From Pelagibacteraceae bacterium (lineage in GTDB: Bacteria > Pseudomonadota > Alphaproteobacteria > Pelagibacterales > Pelagibacteraceae): a DNA stretch of 64,000 nt. Positions 52,379 through 60,337 of the stretch are shown here, one piece after another; position 1 is the stretch's first letter, and each line of letters opens with the position of its first letter. The notes beneath the pieces were generated by a model that had not been told where the DNA came from, ran no database searches, and saw only the letters and a program-made list of their open reading frames with translations. Both the position numbers and the translations under genes were made by a program. The stretch is taken from the NCBI GenBank assembly GCA_022763425.1, contig JALEGD010000001.1:186001-250000 (forward strand), given 5' to 3'.

Positions 52379-52915
52379 TTAAATTCTCTTTGCAACTTCA
52401 ATAGCAACTTTAGATCCTGTTTTTATTGCAAAGTCTAAGATACCATATGCTCCTTTTTTAGTTGCACCTTCTTCATAAGCAATATCACGATGTTCTAGTT
52501 CTTCTTGTCTAAATTTTTTGATTTTTTTTAATAATTCTTTCTCTTTGGTTTCTTCAGATTCCAAATGTTCAATTTGAGATAGATAATGTTTATCTATTAC
52601 TTCTTCCACCGAAGCTGTACAAAGCATTGTAGCTTTTTTCCCCATTAGTCCTGTAACAAAACCTAAGCTTACGCCAAGCAAATCCCATAATGGTATTAAC
52701 AATGTAGGTCTAACTTTTCTTTCAGCAAGTTGTTGCTCAAAATACTTTAAATGCTCTTTTTCATGTTCTTTCATTTCAGCAATTTTACTTTCCATTTCTG
52801 GATCTGATTTTAAAAGTTGTAATGCCAAAAGTTGTCCATCATAAATATTGACTGCCCCGCGTTCTCCAGCGTGATCTACTCTTATAATTTCTTCAATTTT
52901 TTTGTCTTTGTTCAT
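52379..52915 (-). CDS. coq7: COQ7-type demethoxyubiquinone hydroxylase
   Basis: Di-iron hydroxylase of ubiquinone synthesis, 178 residues. The ferritin-like fold is seen in IIRVDHAGERGAVNIYDGQ near 10-28, EHEKEHLKYFEQQL near 50-63, VEEVIDKHYLSQIEHL and ELEHRDIAYEEGA near 134-146, which supply the Glu and His ligands. This is the eukaryote-like alternative to UbiF and is usual in Alphaproteobacteria. The gene starts 23 bases inside dsbB, so its translation may depend on dsbB. Confidence 0.93.
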   Translation of the reverse strand: MNKDKKIEEIIRVDHAGERGAVNIYDGQLLALQLLKSDPEMESKIAEMKEHEKEHLKYFEQQLAERKVRPTLLIPLWDLLGVSLGFVTGLMGKKATMLCTASVEEVIDKHYLSQIEHLESEETKEKELLKKIKKFRQEELEHRDIAYEEGATKKGAYGILDFAIKTGSKVAIEVAKRI

Positions 52916-53372
52916 TTCTAAAAATATAAATACATATTATCAAAAAAGATAAATTTGTTAACAAGTTTAGTGTTGAAAGCGATAATCCAAATAATCTAAA
53001 AGTTACCTTAGAGCAGCCAGACATACCCTGTTTTTCTAATTGCTTCAAAAGATCGCTGGTATTATTAGTATTTTTCTTAATAGAGCAAACTTCTATTTCA
53101 GAAAAAATTTTTTGTTCAATACCGACGTGATAAAATGAGATAAGTATGTTTATAGAAATTGATAAAATTAAAACATAAAGAAATTTAAAAAATTTAATTT
53201 TGTCAAAAATTAAAAAAGTTAAAATAATTAAATTTAAAAAATAAGGAATTCTTTGATATTTGCAGAGATTGCAAGCATAAACACCCATGCCATATTCGAT
53301 GTAATAAACTGTTGAAAGTATTAAAATGTTTATAACAAATAAAATTTTATAGGTTTTGCTAATACTAAACAT
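52893..53372 (-). CDS. DsbB-like disulfide bond formation protein
   Basis: 159 residues with four hydrophobic helices (about 8-25, 43-56, 62-82 and 133-152). The first redox pair is C34/C37 (CNLC followed by KYQR) and the second C96/C120 is in the second periplasmic loop, the DsbB pattern for passing electrons from DsbA to quinone. Overlaps coq7 by 23 bases; the pairing with a quinone gene is suggestive, but I would not build on it. Adjacent to the DedA-like gene with a one-base overlap. Confidence 0.88.
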   Translation of the reverse strand: MFSISKTYKILFVINILILSTVYYIEYGMGVYACNLCKYQRIPYFLNLIILTFLIFDKIKFFKFLYVLILSISINILISFYHVGIEQKIFSEIEVCSIKKNTNNTSDLLKQLEKQGMSGCSKVTFRLFGLSLSTLNLLTNLSFLIICIYIFRNEQRQKN

Positions 53373-53989
53373 TAATTAATAAAAGATTCATAATTATTAT
53401 AAATTAGATAGGCAATATAAAATCCGATCAATAAAAGCCCTGTAATTATAATCATTATTTTTCCTGAAAACTTTTGAATATATGGAAGTATCTTATGTCC
53501 AAAAAAACTAAGCAATCCTGCTAAAATAAAAAATCTTGAACCACGCGTTAAAGTAGCCACTAAAATAAATATAAAAAAATTAAAATGAATTAACCCGCTT
53601 GAAATTGTTAAAAGTTTAAAAGGAACAGGCGTAAATCCTGCAATTGCTAACAAAATAATCCAGGCCCAAAACCCTTTGCCAACTTGAACTTGATCCTTGA
53701 AACTTTTGAAACCTTCAAACCCGTAAAATTCAAAAATATGGATACCTATTTCTTGGTAAAAAAAATAGCCAATTGCATATCCAATAATACCGCCAACCAC
53801 AGATGATATCGTGGCAATAGTTGCAATTTGCAACCATCTTTTTTTTTGAGCCAAAGTCATTGGTATAATCATGACATCTGGAGGTATTGGAAAAAAAATA
53901 GACTCAATTATGCATACAAAACATAAAAAGAATCTTGCACTTTTATGGGCTGCAAGAGCTACAGTTTTATTAAACAAGTCTTTAAACAT
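53372..53989 (-). CDS. DedA/SNARE-associated (YqaA-like) membrane protein
   Basis: 205 residues with about five hydrophobic helices. The central GGIIGYAIGYFF segment near 65-76 and the FTPVPFKLLTISSG block near 119-132 with essential-type prolines mark the VTT/DedA superfamily, whose members move or scramble phospholipids. The short form resembles YqaA. First gene of a three-gene minus-strand unit with dsbB and coq7. Confidence 0.88.
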   Translation of the reverse strand: MFKDLFNKTVALAAHKSARFFLCFVCIIESIFFPIPPDVMIIPMTLAQKKRWLQIATIATISSVVGGIIGYAIGYFFYQEIGIHIFEFYGFEGFKSFKDQVQVGKGFWAWIILLAIAGFTPVPFKLLTISSGLIHFNFFIFILVATLTRGSRFFILAGLLSFFGHKILPYIQKFSGKIMIIITGLLLIGFYIAYLIYNNYESFIN

Positions 53990-54071
53990 AAATTATAAGA
54001 ATTATAATAATGTATATATGAAATTTAAAAAAGCAGTACAAAAACCTTTTTTAATCGCAAAACAAAAAATA

Positions 54072-54154
54072 GGGCGAATGGCGGAATTGGTAGACGCAGC
54101 GGATTCAAAATCCGCCGGGAAACCTTAAGGGTTCGACTCCCTTTTCGCCCACCA
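54072..54154 (+). tRNA. tRNA-Leu (anticodon CAA)
   Basis: The acceptor stem GGGCGAA (54072-54078) pairs with TTCGCCC (54144-54150), followed by a discriminator A and an encoded CCA (54152-54154). The anticodon stem GCGGA/TCCGC encloses the loop TTCAAAA with anticodon CAA at 54106-54108, reading UUG. A long variable arm and a GGTTCGA T-loop are present, as expected for leucine. The next gene starts just one base after the CCA. Confidence 0.96.
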
Positions 54155-54155
54155 T

Positions 54156-55847
54156 ATGGAATTTAAAAAATTAAATAATCTATTTGAGTTATACCAAATA
54201 CAAAGTGAAAAATTTTCCAATTTAGATTTTTTACATTCAATTGATAAAAATAAAAAAGTAGATGCATTAAAATGGTCTGATGTATCCAAAAAGATAGAAA
54301 TATTTTCAACTTTTTTAAATATCCAGGGAGTCAAGAAAGGAGATAGGGTCATGTTGGTCTCAGAGGGTAGACCAGAATGGATGATTAGTGATCTATCCAT
54401 ATTAGCAAATGATGCGATTACGGTTCCAAATTACACCACTTATACTCAAAAAGATTTCGAATTTGTTTTAAAAGACGCTGATCCAATAGGATTAATTGTA
54501 TCAAGTGAAAAATTATTAAAAACTATTTTAGATGCATGTAGTCAAATTAATTTTCAATTTAAATTTATTATAAGTTTTGACAAAATAGAAAAGGTTCAGA
54601 ATTTTCATGAGCTTAAAAAAGATTTAAATAAAAATATTAGATGCAGATCTTTAAGAAACGATCCAGCTTGTATTATTTATACTTCTGGAACGCAAGGTAA
54701 TCCCAAGGGAGTTGTTTTAAGTCATGGAGGAATAATTTCAAATTGTGAAGACTCAAAAAATTTAGTTGATAAGTTACAGGTTAAAAATCCTAGATTTATA
54801 ACATGGTTACCATTATCACACTCTTACGAACATACAGTTCAATTCGTACAAATTGCACTCGGCGCTAAAATATTTTACTCGCCTGTTATTGAAAAATTAT
54901 TAGAGAATATAAAAATTGCAAAGCCACATGTAATGACTGCGGTTCCCAGATTTTATAATAATCTTTATAATAAAATGATGAGTGGAGTTAAAAAATCATC
55001 ATCTTTTAAAAAAGAATTGTTTTTAAAAACTGTAGAATTGGGATCAAAGGATTTTAAAAATCAAAAGCTTTCTCTAATAGAAAAATTTATAAACTATTTA
55101 TTAAGTATCTTGGTAAGGAAAAAAGTAATTAAAAATTTTGGTGGAAATTTAAAAGCATTTGTCTCAGGTGGAGGCCCTCTAGATCAAAATGTTGGATTAT
55201 TCTTAAATTCTTTAGGTCTAAAAACATTGCAAGGTTATGGCCTAACGGAAACTTCTCCAGTGGTATCATGTAATCCAGTCAATAAAATTAAGATAGAAAC
55301 AGTTGGAGCCATTTTTTCTAACAATAAGGTGAAAATTGCTGAGGATGGTGAAATACTTGTTAAGGGTGAAAATATAATGTTGGGGTATTGGAAAAACGAA
55401 GATGCCACAAACCAAGTGCTAAAAAATGGGTGGCTTCATACAGGCGATATTGGTGAAATTGATGACGAAGGTTATTTAAAAATTACTGATAGAAAAAAAG
55501 ATATTATTGTTACACTTGGTGGAGATAATATTTCTCCATCTAAGATTGAAAATTTACTTTGTCTTCATGATGAAATTGAACAAGCGTATGTTCATGGCGA
55601 TAATCAAAAATATTTATCATGTTTGTTAGTTTTAAATAAAAATTTTAATGAAGATCAAGAAATTATAAAAAAACTTATTGAACAAACAAATAAATCATTA
55701 ACAGTTATTGAAAAAATAAAAAAATTTAAAGTAGTTAAAGAAGAATTTACAATTGAAAATGAATTACTAACACCGACAATGAAAATAAGAAGACACAAAA
55801 TAAAAACTAAATACAAAAACATTTTAGAAAATTTTTATAAAATTTAA
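54156..55847 (+). CDS. Long-chain acyl-CoA synthetase (AMP-binding)
   Basis: 563 residues. Motif A1 IIYTSGTQGNPKGVVLSHGG near 174-193, TWLPLSHSYEH near 217-227, GYGLTETSPVVS near 366-377, and TGDIGEIDDEGYLKITDRKKD near 427-447. Resembles the FadD15-type ligases that activate fatty acids for lipid synthesis or oxidation. The ATG is one base after the CCA of tRNA-Leu, so processing of a joint transcript would leave an mRNA with almost no leader; no Shine-Dalgarno is possible outside the tRNA. The start agrees with family length. Confidence 0.92.
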   Translation: MEFKKLNNLFELYQIQSEKFSNLDFLHSIDKNKKVDALKWSDVSKKIEIFSTFLNIQGVKKGDRVMLVSEGRPEWMISDLSILANDAITVPNYTTYTQKDFEFVLKDADPIGLIVSSEKLLKTILDACSQINFQFKFIISFDKIEKVQNFHELKKDLNKNIRCRSLRNDPACIIYTSGTQGNPKGVVLSHGGIISNCEDSKNLVDKLQVKNPRFITWLPLSHSYEHTVQFVQIALGAKIFYSPVIEKLLENIKIAKPHVMTAVPRFYNNLYNKMMSGVKKSSSFKKELFLKTVELGSKDFKNQKLSLIEKFINYLLSILVRKKVIKNFGGNLKAFVSGGGPLDQNVGLFLNSLGLKTLQGYGLTETSPVVSCNPVNKIKIETVGAIFSNNKVKIAEDGEILVKGENIMLGYWKNEDATNQVLKNGWLHTGDIGEIDDEGYLKITDRKKDIIVTLGGDNISPSKIENLLCLHDEIEQAYVHGDNQKYLSCLLVLNKNFNEDQEIIKKLIEQTNKSLTVIEKIKKFKVVKEEFTIENELLTPTMKIRRHKIKTKYKNILENFYKI

Positions 55848-55951
55848 CTAAAAACATTGAAAACATTAACTTTTTTACAAAATAATTTTATTTTAATTTA
55901 AACTTTGAATTGAAATAAATTTTTTTAAAATTTTCTAAAAATTATAAACAT

Positions 55952-55981
55952 TTGACTTTAATTGCGAATTAGTTTTTAAAT
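55952..55981 (+). promoter_or_regulatory. Possible promoter for the lysine-rich small gene
   Basis: TTGACT at 55952-55957 is a good -35. The -10 is ambiguous (TTTAAA at 55975 with a 17-base spacer, or TTAAAT at 55976). The 104 bases between the acyl-CoA synthetase stop and this site are A+T-rich and show nothing else. A start near 55988 would give a ~58-base leader containing the palindrome that follows. Confidence 0.4.
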
Positions 55982-55995
55982 TAACTTAATAACGA

Positions 55996-56017
55996 ATCAC
56001 ATAATTAATTATGTGAT
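55996..56017 (+). repeat. Perfect 22-bp palindrome in the small-gene leader
   Basis: The half-site ATCACATAATT is followed immediately by its exact reverse complement. In RNA it would form a 9-bp stem with a 4-base loop; in DNA it could be a dimer-binding operator (TCACA and TGTGA half-sites pointing inward-out). A second possible helix follows, CTCC (56019-56022) with GGAG (56034-56037), which would mask the ribosome-binding site GGGAGG. Position just before the 36-codon gene suggests control of that gene. Confidence 0.7.
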
Positions 56018-56045
56018 GCTCCAAACTTTAAAGGGAGGAACGGAG

Positions 56046-56156
56046 ATGGCTAAAAGAAGAAAAAAAGCTAAAAAGGCTACTAAGAAGAAAGCCAAAAAAG
56101 CTACTAAGAAAAAAGGTAAAAAGAAAAAAGCTACTAAAAGAAGAAAAAAAAGATAG
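56046..56156 (+). CDS. 36-residue lysine-rich histone-like protein
   Basis: A strong GGGAGG ribosome-binding site (56033-56038) precedes an ATG opening 36 codons: 20 Lys and 5 Arg, with Ala/Thr-containing units like KKATKK repeated three times. Composition recalls the tails of histone H1, Hc1 or AlgP. It is probably a nucleic-acid-binding protein that coats DNA or RNA, but no fold or family is assignable. Support for being real comes from the ribosome-binding site, the structured leader, the clean terminator after it and a gene-sized gap otherwise empty. Confidence 0.75.
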   Translation: MAKRRKKAKKATKKKAKKATKKKGKKKKATKRRKKR

Positions 56157-56180
56157 TTTTTACTTTTTAAATCTTTTTAC

Positions 56181-56218
56181 AAAAAAACGCTCTTCTCATT
56201 CGGAAGGGCGTTTTTTTT
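56181..56218. terminator. Bidirectional rho-independent terminator
   Basis: CGCTCTTC (56188-56195) pairs with GAAGGGCG (56203-56210) with one G-U pair and a 7-base loop, flanked by seven As on the left and eight Ts on the right. It can end transcripts from both sides: the lysine-rich small gene on plus and carD on minus, whose stop codon lies at its edge. It is the only textbook terminator I found in the window. Confidence 0.88.
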
Positions 56219-56984
56219 ATGCAGGTGTATTAGATGTTTCTTCTACTTTTTTACCAAGAGCTTTATTAAGTCTTGCTTTACCTTCTTCTTCAGAAATTTT
56301 GAGTACAATAGATACTTCACCAAGCAATCTATCATAAGCTTTTTCAAATAATTGACGTTCACTGTAAGATTGGTCAACTGGCATGTCAGTATTCTTATTT
56401 AAATCTCTTACTACTTCAGCAATTTGATAAATGTCACCTGAATTAATTTTTTGTTCATATTCTGCTGCTCGTCTACTCCACATTGTCCTTTTAATTTTTG
56501 CTTTACCTTTCAAAATTGAAAGAGCTTTATTTATCTGGTTTAAACTAGACAGGGGCCTTAGGTGTTGTTGTTGATTAGTTGGAATCGTAAGATTTAATTT
56601 ATCTTTTGTGATTTCAATTTTATAAACGCTGGCTTCGATACCTGCTATTGTAAGTTTGTCTACGGATATAATTTGACCAATTCCGTGCTTTGGGTAGATC
56701 ACATAATCTTTAACTTTATATGTTCTTTTTTCAGTGTCTTGTTTTTTTATTTTTTTTATTTCAATAATTTCGTTTTGTTGAGAGGATTTAAATTGAGTAT
56801 TCTGAATAGGTGGCTTTTCAACAACTTTTTTGCTTAAATCTTTTTTAGATATTTTGGGTTGTTTCGTCTTAGCTGTTTTTTTTAAAGCTTTTTTTACAAC
56901 TTTTTTACTACTTTTTTTTACTACTTTTTTTGTAACTTTTTTCTTAACAACTTTTTTTGATTTTGCTTTTGTTTTTTTTGGCAT
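56217..56984 (-). CDS. carD: CarD-family regulator with histone H1-like N-terminal tail
   Basis: 255 residues. Residues ~90-255 are a CarD/CdnL domain (VKDYVIYPKHGIGQI near 91-105 is the RNA-polymerase-binding Tudor part; the helical part with MWSRRAAEYEQKINSGD follows), which stabilises open promoter complexes. The first ~57 residues are a basic low-complexity tail: 20 of the first 40 are Lys, in VVKK-type repeats. The carD-fdxA adjacency is typical of Alphaproteobacteria; the tail is unusually long. Confidence 0.93.
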   Translation of the reverse strand: MPKKTKAKSKKVVKKKVTKKVVKKSSKKVVKKALKKTAKTKQPKISKKDLSKKVVEKPPIQNTQFKSSQQNEIIEIKKIKKQDTEKRTYKVKDYVIYPKHGIGQIISVDKLTIAGIEASVYKIEITKDKLNLTIPTNQQQHLRPLSSLNQINKALSILKGKAKIKRTMWSRRAAEYEQKINSGDIYQIAEVVRDLNKNTDMPVDQSYSERQLFEKAYDRLLGEVSIVLKISEEEGKARLNKALGKKVEETSNTPA

Positions 56985-56995
56985 AGTTGCAGTGG

Positions 56996-57022
56996 ATTAT
57001 ATTATTAATACATTCTTTTCAA
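56996..57022 (-). promoter_or_regulatory. Possible promoter for carD
   Basis: On the minus strand a perfect TATAAT (plus-strand 56996-57001) follows TTGAAA (57017-57022) with a short 15-base spacer. The start point would be near 56990, only about 6 bases before the carD ATG, which has no Shine-Dalgarno. The -10 match is exact, but the spacing is poor and A+T background is high. Confidence 0.38.
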
Positions 57023-57045
57023 TCTTAATTAGTAAAGAGATAATA

Positions 57046-57369
57046 TTATTTTTTTTCGAAATACTTATTAAATTTATCTTTTTCGTCTTTATATTTTTCC
57101 CAATCATTCAATGGCTCTTTCTTTTTTGAAATATTTGGCCATTTTAGAGAATATTCTTTATTAACTAATAACATTTCTTCAACATTAGCATTTGTATCTG
57201 GCTCAATTGCATCAATAGGACACTCTGGTTCGCAAACTCCACAATCAATACATTCATCAGGATTAATCACAAGCATATTTTCCCCCTCATAGAAGCAATC
57301 TACCGGGCATACCTCAACGCAATCAGTTAGTTTACATTTAATACACTTTTCATTTACTATGTAAGTCAT
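57046..57369 (-). CDS. fdxA: Seven-iron ferredoxin FdxA
   Basis: 107 residues, very close by eye to Azotobacter ferredoxin I. Cysteines C9, C12, C17, C21 and C25 and C40, C43, C46 and C50 provide one [3Fe-4S] and one [4Fe-4S] cluster ([20 protein letters not shown], then [12 protein letters not shown]). The long C-terminal extension is also typical. Electron donor role; partners unknown. Sits between the TerB-like gene and carD and overlaps the former by 4 bases. Confidence 0.95.
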   Translation of the reverse strand: MTYIVNEKCIKCKLTDCVEVCPVDCFYEGENMLVINPDECIDCGVCEPECPIDAIEPDTNANVEEMLLVNKEYSLKWPNISKKKEPLNDWEKYKDEKDKFNKYFEKK

Positions 57370-57779
57370 TTTTTAATTTTTAATTTAATTTCTCCCAAAT
57401 CTTTATTTTCAATGTAAATTAAACCGGCAACTTTTCTCACTAGTCTATCTTCAAACTGACATAATTGACTATCCGAATATATTACTTTGAGCATCATTTC
57501 AACGATTTCTAGCCTATGTTTATATTTTAATTTTTTGATTTCTTTAGTCATATTAAGTATTTCAACAGAATCTTTTTCTTTTTTTTCAGAGTAGCTATAA
57601 AGTTTATCTATGTAATTTTTATCTTTTAATCCAAGTTTAAATAAACTTTCTTTAATTATTTTAATTTCTTTATCATCTAATTGATTATCAGTTCTTGCAG
57701 CATGTATTAGAAGCATACATGTCGCAATTTCTATGTCTTTAAAATTTTGTTTTTGATCTTTTTCTTTATTCCAAAACAT
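57366..57779 (-). CDS. TerB-like helical protein
   Basis: 137 residues, all helical by composition, resembling the TerB/DUF533-type fold: [24 protein letters not shown] near 21-44 and [28 protein letters not shown] near 93-120, two repeats each with an acidic D..L...E pattern that may bind metal. Function unknown. In other Alphaproteobacteria an S4-domain RNA-binding gene often sits between this helicase and fdxA, so its presence here is a local difference. Overlaps fdxA by 4 bases. Confidence 0.75.
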   Translation of the reverse strand: MFWNKEKDQKQNFKDIEIATCMLLIHAARTDNQLDDKEIKIIKESLFKLGLKDKNYIDKLYSYSEKKEKDSVEILNMTKEIKKLKYKHRLEIVEMMLKVIYSDSQLCQFEDRLVRKVAGLIYIENKDLGEIKLKIKK

Positions 57780-57782
57780 TAA

Positions 57783-60254
57783 TTAAATTTTTAGTTTTTC
57801 TAAAACTGAAAATGCATTTGATACTTGCTTTTTTTTAGTTTGTTTGGTTTTTTTAGGTAAATATTTAAACTCAGCTTCATTATCAGAGTTGATAAGTTGG
57901 TACCCTAAAATTTTAATGAATTGAATAAAATCATCTTTTGTACACCCAAGTAAATTTATAATTTTTGCATCAAGTTTAAATTTAAAATTTTTGGATCTTG
58001 ATAAAATTTCAAGAAATAATCTTTCAAGAATATCTACTCTGATAATAAATTTACCAAAAGTTTCGAAGCCACAAATTCTTAAAAATTTATCATCTTTATT
58101 TTTAAAATTTTTTAAAAAATTTAATCCAAAATTTGGATAATTTATATCTTTCTTATAATTAAAACATTTCCATAAAATAGTTTTAAACTTAACTGCATTA
58201 GGCCTAATCATCCTTGGTTGGTAGATATGATATTTTCCTATTTTTATTCCTTTCTTTCTTAATTCAAACCTTTCCTGTTTTGAGACATTTTTAATAATTT
58301 CATTTGCCTCTTTTCTCTCTAGTACTCCATTATTTTCAAATAATTGGTAACTTAGACCTCGCGCAAATGAATTTTTTAAGCTTGCTTTTTCAATAGAAAG
58401 CAAGTCATTTAAATGAGTATTTTTTTCATCTTCAAGCCATTTTTCTAAATTAGTTTTTAATTGAGCATAATCATGGTCTTGAAGAGTATCATCAGTGATT
58501 AATTTGATTGAAGGATTAAGGTAATTTTTTCCAGGTTTTAATTCAGCAACTTTTTTATTTTCCCAATAAATTTTACAATCCTCTTTTAATTCTAATTTAT
58601 TTAAATTTTTAGAAATAGTATTAATTCTATTTTTTAACTCTTCTTGAGCTCCAGATCTTGCAGCCTTTTTTAGTGATTTAATATCTGTGTCTAAATTTGA
58701 TTTAGAATAGTCCAATTCAATTTTAAGACCATTGATTTTCCCAATATAATGATCATTAATAAATATCTTATCTTGCTCAACAATTTTAGTATCAAGCTCA
58801 ATATCTTGTTTTAACCCTTTAGATAAAACACTTATTCTTTTATCAACAAAACTTTTTGTTAGTTCTTCGTGAAGTTTTTCAGATAATTTATCTTCAATAT
58901 CTTTAGTTTTAGCAATCCAATAATCAGCATTTTCTACCCAGTTACTTTTATTTGAAACATAGGACCATGTTCTTACATAAGAAATTCTATTTGCTAAGCT
59001 ATCAATGTTTCCTTCAAAATTATTTAAATTATTTAATTGTTGTTTCATCCAATCGTTAGTTATCTTTCCTTTATCTGAAGATAAGAAGGAGAAGACCTTA
59101 TAAATTATATCAGTATGTTCATTATATGAACTTTTGGTAAAATCTGGTATTTGGCAACATTCCCATAATAATTTTACTTGGTGATTACTATTTGAAAAAT
59201 TTAAATTTGATTTCTCTGAAACTAAATACCTAAAAGTACTTTCATCTATTAAATCTTTATTTCTAACAAGATTTTCGTATTTTGGTTTTAAGTTTAAGCT
59301 ATTAATTAATGCAGAATTTGATGAAAAATCTAATTCAGAGTTTCTCCAAAATATATTTAATACATCATCAAATTTATGATTTTCCAATTTTTCAATTTGT
59401 TCATCAGTCAATTTTTCGCATTCACCTGTAGTTCCAAACGAACCATCATTCATATATCTTCCCGCTCGTCCACTGATTTGACCAATTTCACTATCTCTTA
59501 AATTTCTAATTTGTTTTCCATCATATTTTTTTAAACCACTAAAATATACATTTTCAATATCCATATTTATGCCCATACCAATAGCATCTGTAGCAATTAA
59601 AAAATCAACATCACCAGACTGATAGATATCTACTTGAGAATTTCTTGTTTTTGGACTTAGAGAGCCCATAACTACTGCTGCCCCACCTTTTTGACGCCTC
59701 ACAAATTCTGCTAAAGCATAAACATCATCAACAGAAAAAGCGATGATAGCACTTCTTGGTTTAATTCTAGATATCTTTTTGTAACCTGAGTAAGTTAATT
59801 TAGAGAGTCTTTCACGATAAATAAATTCTGTTTCAGGGACTAAGGTTATAATTAATTTTTTAATTGTATCAGATCCTAAAAACATAGTTAATTTATCACC
59901 TCTAAAATTTAAAAGACGATCAGTAAAAATATGTCCACGCTCTGGATCCGCACACATTTGTATCTCATCAATTGCAACAAATTCGAAATTAATATCGAGA
60001 GGCATTGATTCAACTGTACAAAGATAATAATCAGATTTCGGAGGTATAATTTTTTCTTCTCCTGTTACTAATGCTACACGTTCTGGGCCAATTCTATTTA
60101 CAATTTTGTCATAAACTTCTCTAGCAAGTAACCTTAATGGAAATCCGATTACTCCATTACCGTGCTCGAGCATTCTTTCGATAGCAAGAAAAGTTTTGCC
60201 TGTATTGGTAGGACCCAGTATAGCTAAAATTTGAGAATTGGTTACTTGTGTCAT
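57783..60254 (-). CDS. SUV3-like superfamily 2 RNA helicase
   Basis: 823 residues. Motif I GPTNTGKT at 14-21, motif II DEIQ near 95-98, motif V IATDAIGMGINM near 221-232, and motif VI QISGRAGRY near 259-267. The N-terminal GNGVIGFPLRLLAREVYDKI is specific to the SUPV3L1/alphaproteobacterial helicase group; mitochondrial SUV3 is an RNA-degradosome helicase. The long C-terminal part (450-823) is helical, lysine-rich and unassigned. Head of the helicase-terB-fdxA group; carD has its own possible promoter. Confidence 0.93.
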   Translation of the reverse strand: MTQVTNSQILAILGPTNTGKTFLAIERMLEHGNGVIGFPLRLLAREVYDKIVNRIGPERVALVTGEEKIIPPKSDYYLCTVESMPLDINFEFVAIDEIQMCADPERGHIFTDRLLNFRGDKLTMFLGSDTIKKLIITLVPETEFIYRERLSKLTYSGYKKISRIKPRSAIIAFSVDDVYALAEFVRRQKGGAAVVMGSLSPKTRNSQVDIYQSGDVDFLIATDAIGMGINMDIENVYFSGLKKYDGKQIRNLRDSEIGQISGRAGRYMNDGSFGTTGECEKLTDEQIEKLENHKFDDVLNIFWRNSELDFSSNSALINSLNLKPKYENLVRNKDLIDESTFRYLVSEKSNLNFSNSNHQVKLLWECCQIPDFTKSSYNEHTDIIYKVFSFLSSDKGKITNDWMKQQLNNLNNFEGNIDSLANRISYVRTWSYVSNKSNWVENADYWIAKTKDIEDKLSEKLHEELTKSFVDKRISVLSKGLKQDIELDTKIVEQDKIFINDHYIGKINGLKIELDYSKSNLDTDIKSLKKAARSGAQEELKNRINTISKNLNKLELKEDCKIYWENKKVAELKPGKNYLNPSIKLITDDTLQDHDYAQLKTNLEKWLEDEKNTHLNDLLSIEKASLKNSFARGLSYQLFENNGVLERKEANEIIKNVSKQERFELRKKGIKIGKYHIYQPRMIRPNAVKFKTILWKCFNYKKDINYPNFGLNFLKNFKNKDDKFLRICGFETFGKFIIRVDILERLFLEILSRSKNFKFKLDAKIINLLGCTKDDFIQFIKILGYQLINSDNEAEFKYLPKKTKQTKKKQVSNAFSVLEKLKI

Positions 60255-60268
60255 AAAATTTTTGACCC

Positions 60269-60296
60269 ACTATATTTTGATAAAGTATAAGAACAA
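60269..60296 (-). promoter_or_regulatory. Predicted promoter for the helicase gene
   Basis: On the minus strand TTGTTC (plus-strand 60291-60296) and TATAGT (60269-60274) are 16 bases apart, giving a start near 60262, about 8 bases before the helicase ATG. The rest of the 83-base gap up to the NlpC/P60 stop shows no other signal. Confidence 0.45.
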
Positions 60297-60337
60297 ATTA
60301 TGGATAAAAGGCGACCGAATCAACCATAAAAATGTTC

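Noticed and set aside
53871-54128. 85-codon reading frame running through tRNA-Leu
   Set aside because: It covers the antisense of the DedA-like gene and then the tRNA itself; the tRNA cloverleaf is complete and the protein resembles nothing.
56830-57129. 99-codon Phe/Leu-rich reading frame opposite carD
   Set aside because: It is the antisense shadow of the lysine-rich CarD tail, which becomes TTT-rich on the other strand, and it also crosses the carD promoter and the end of fdxA.
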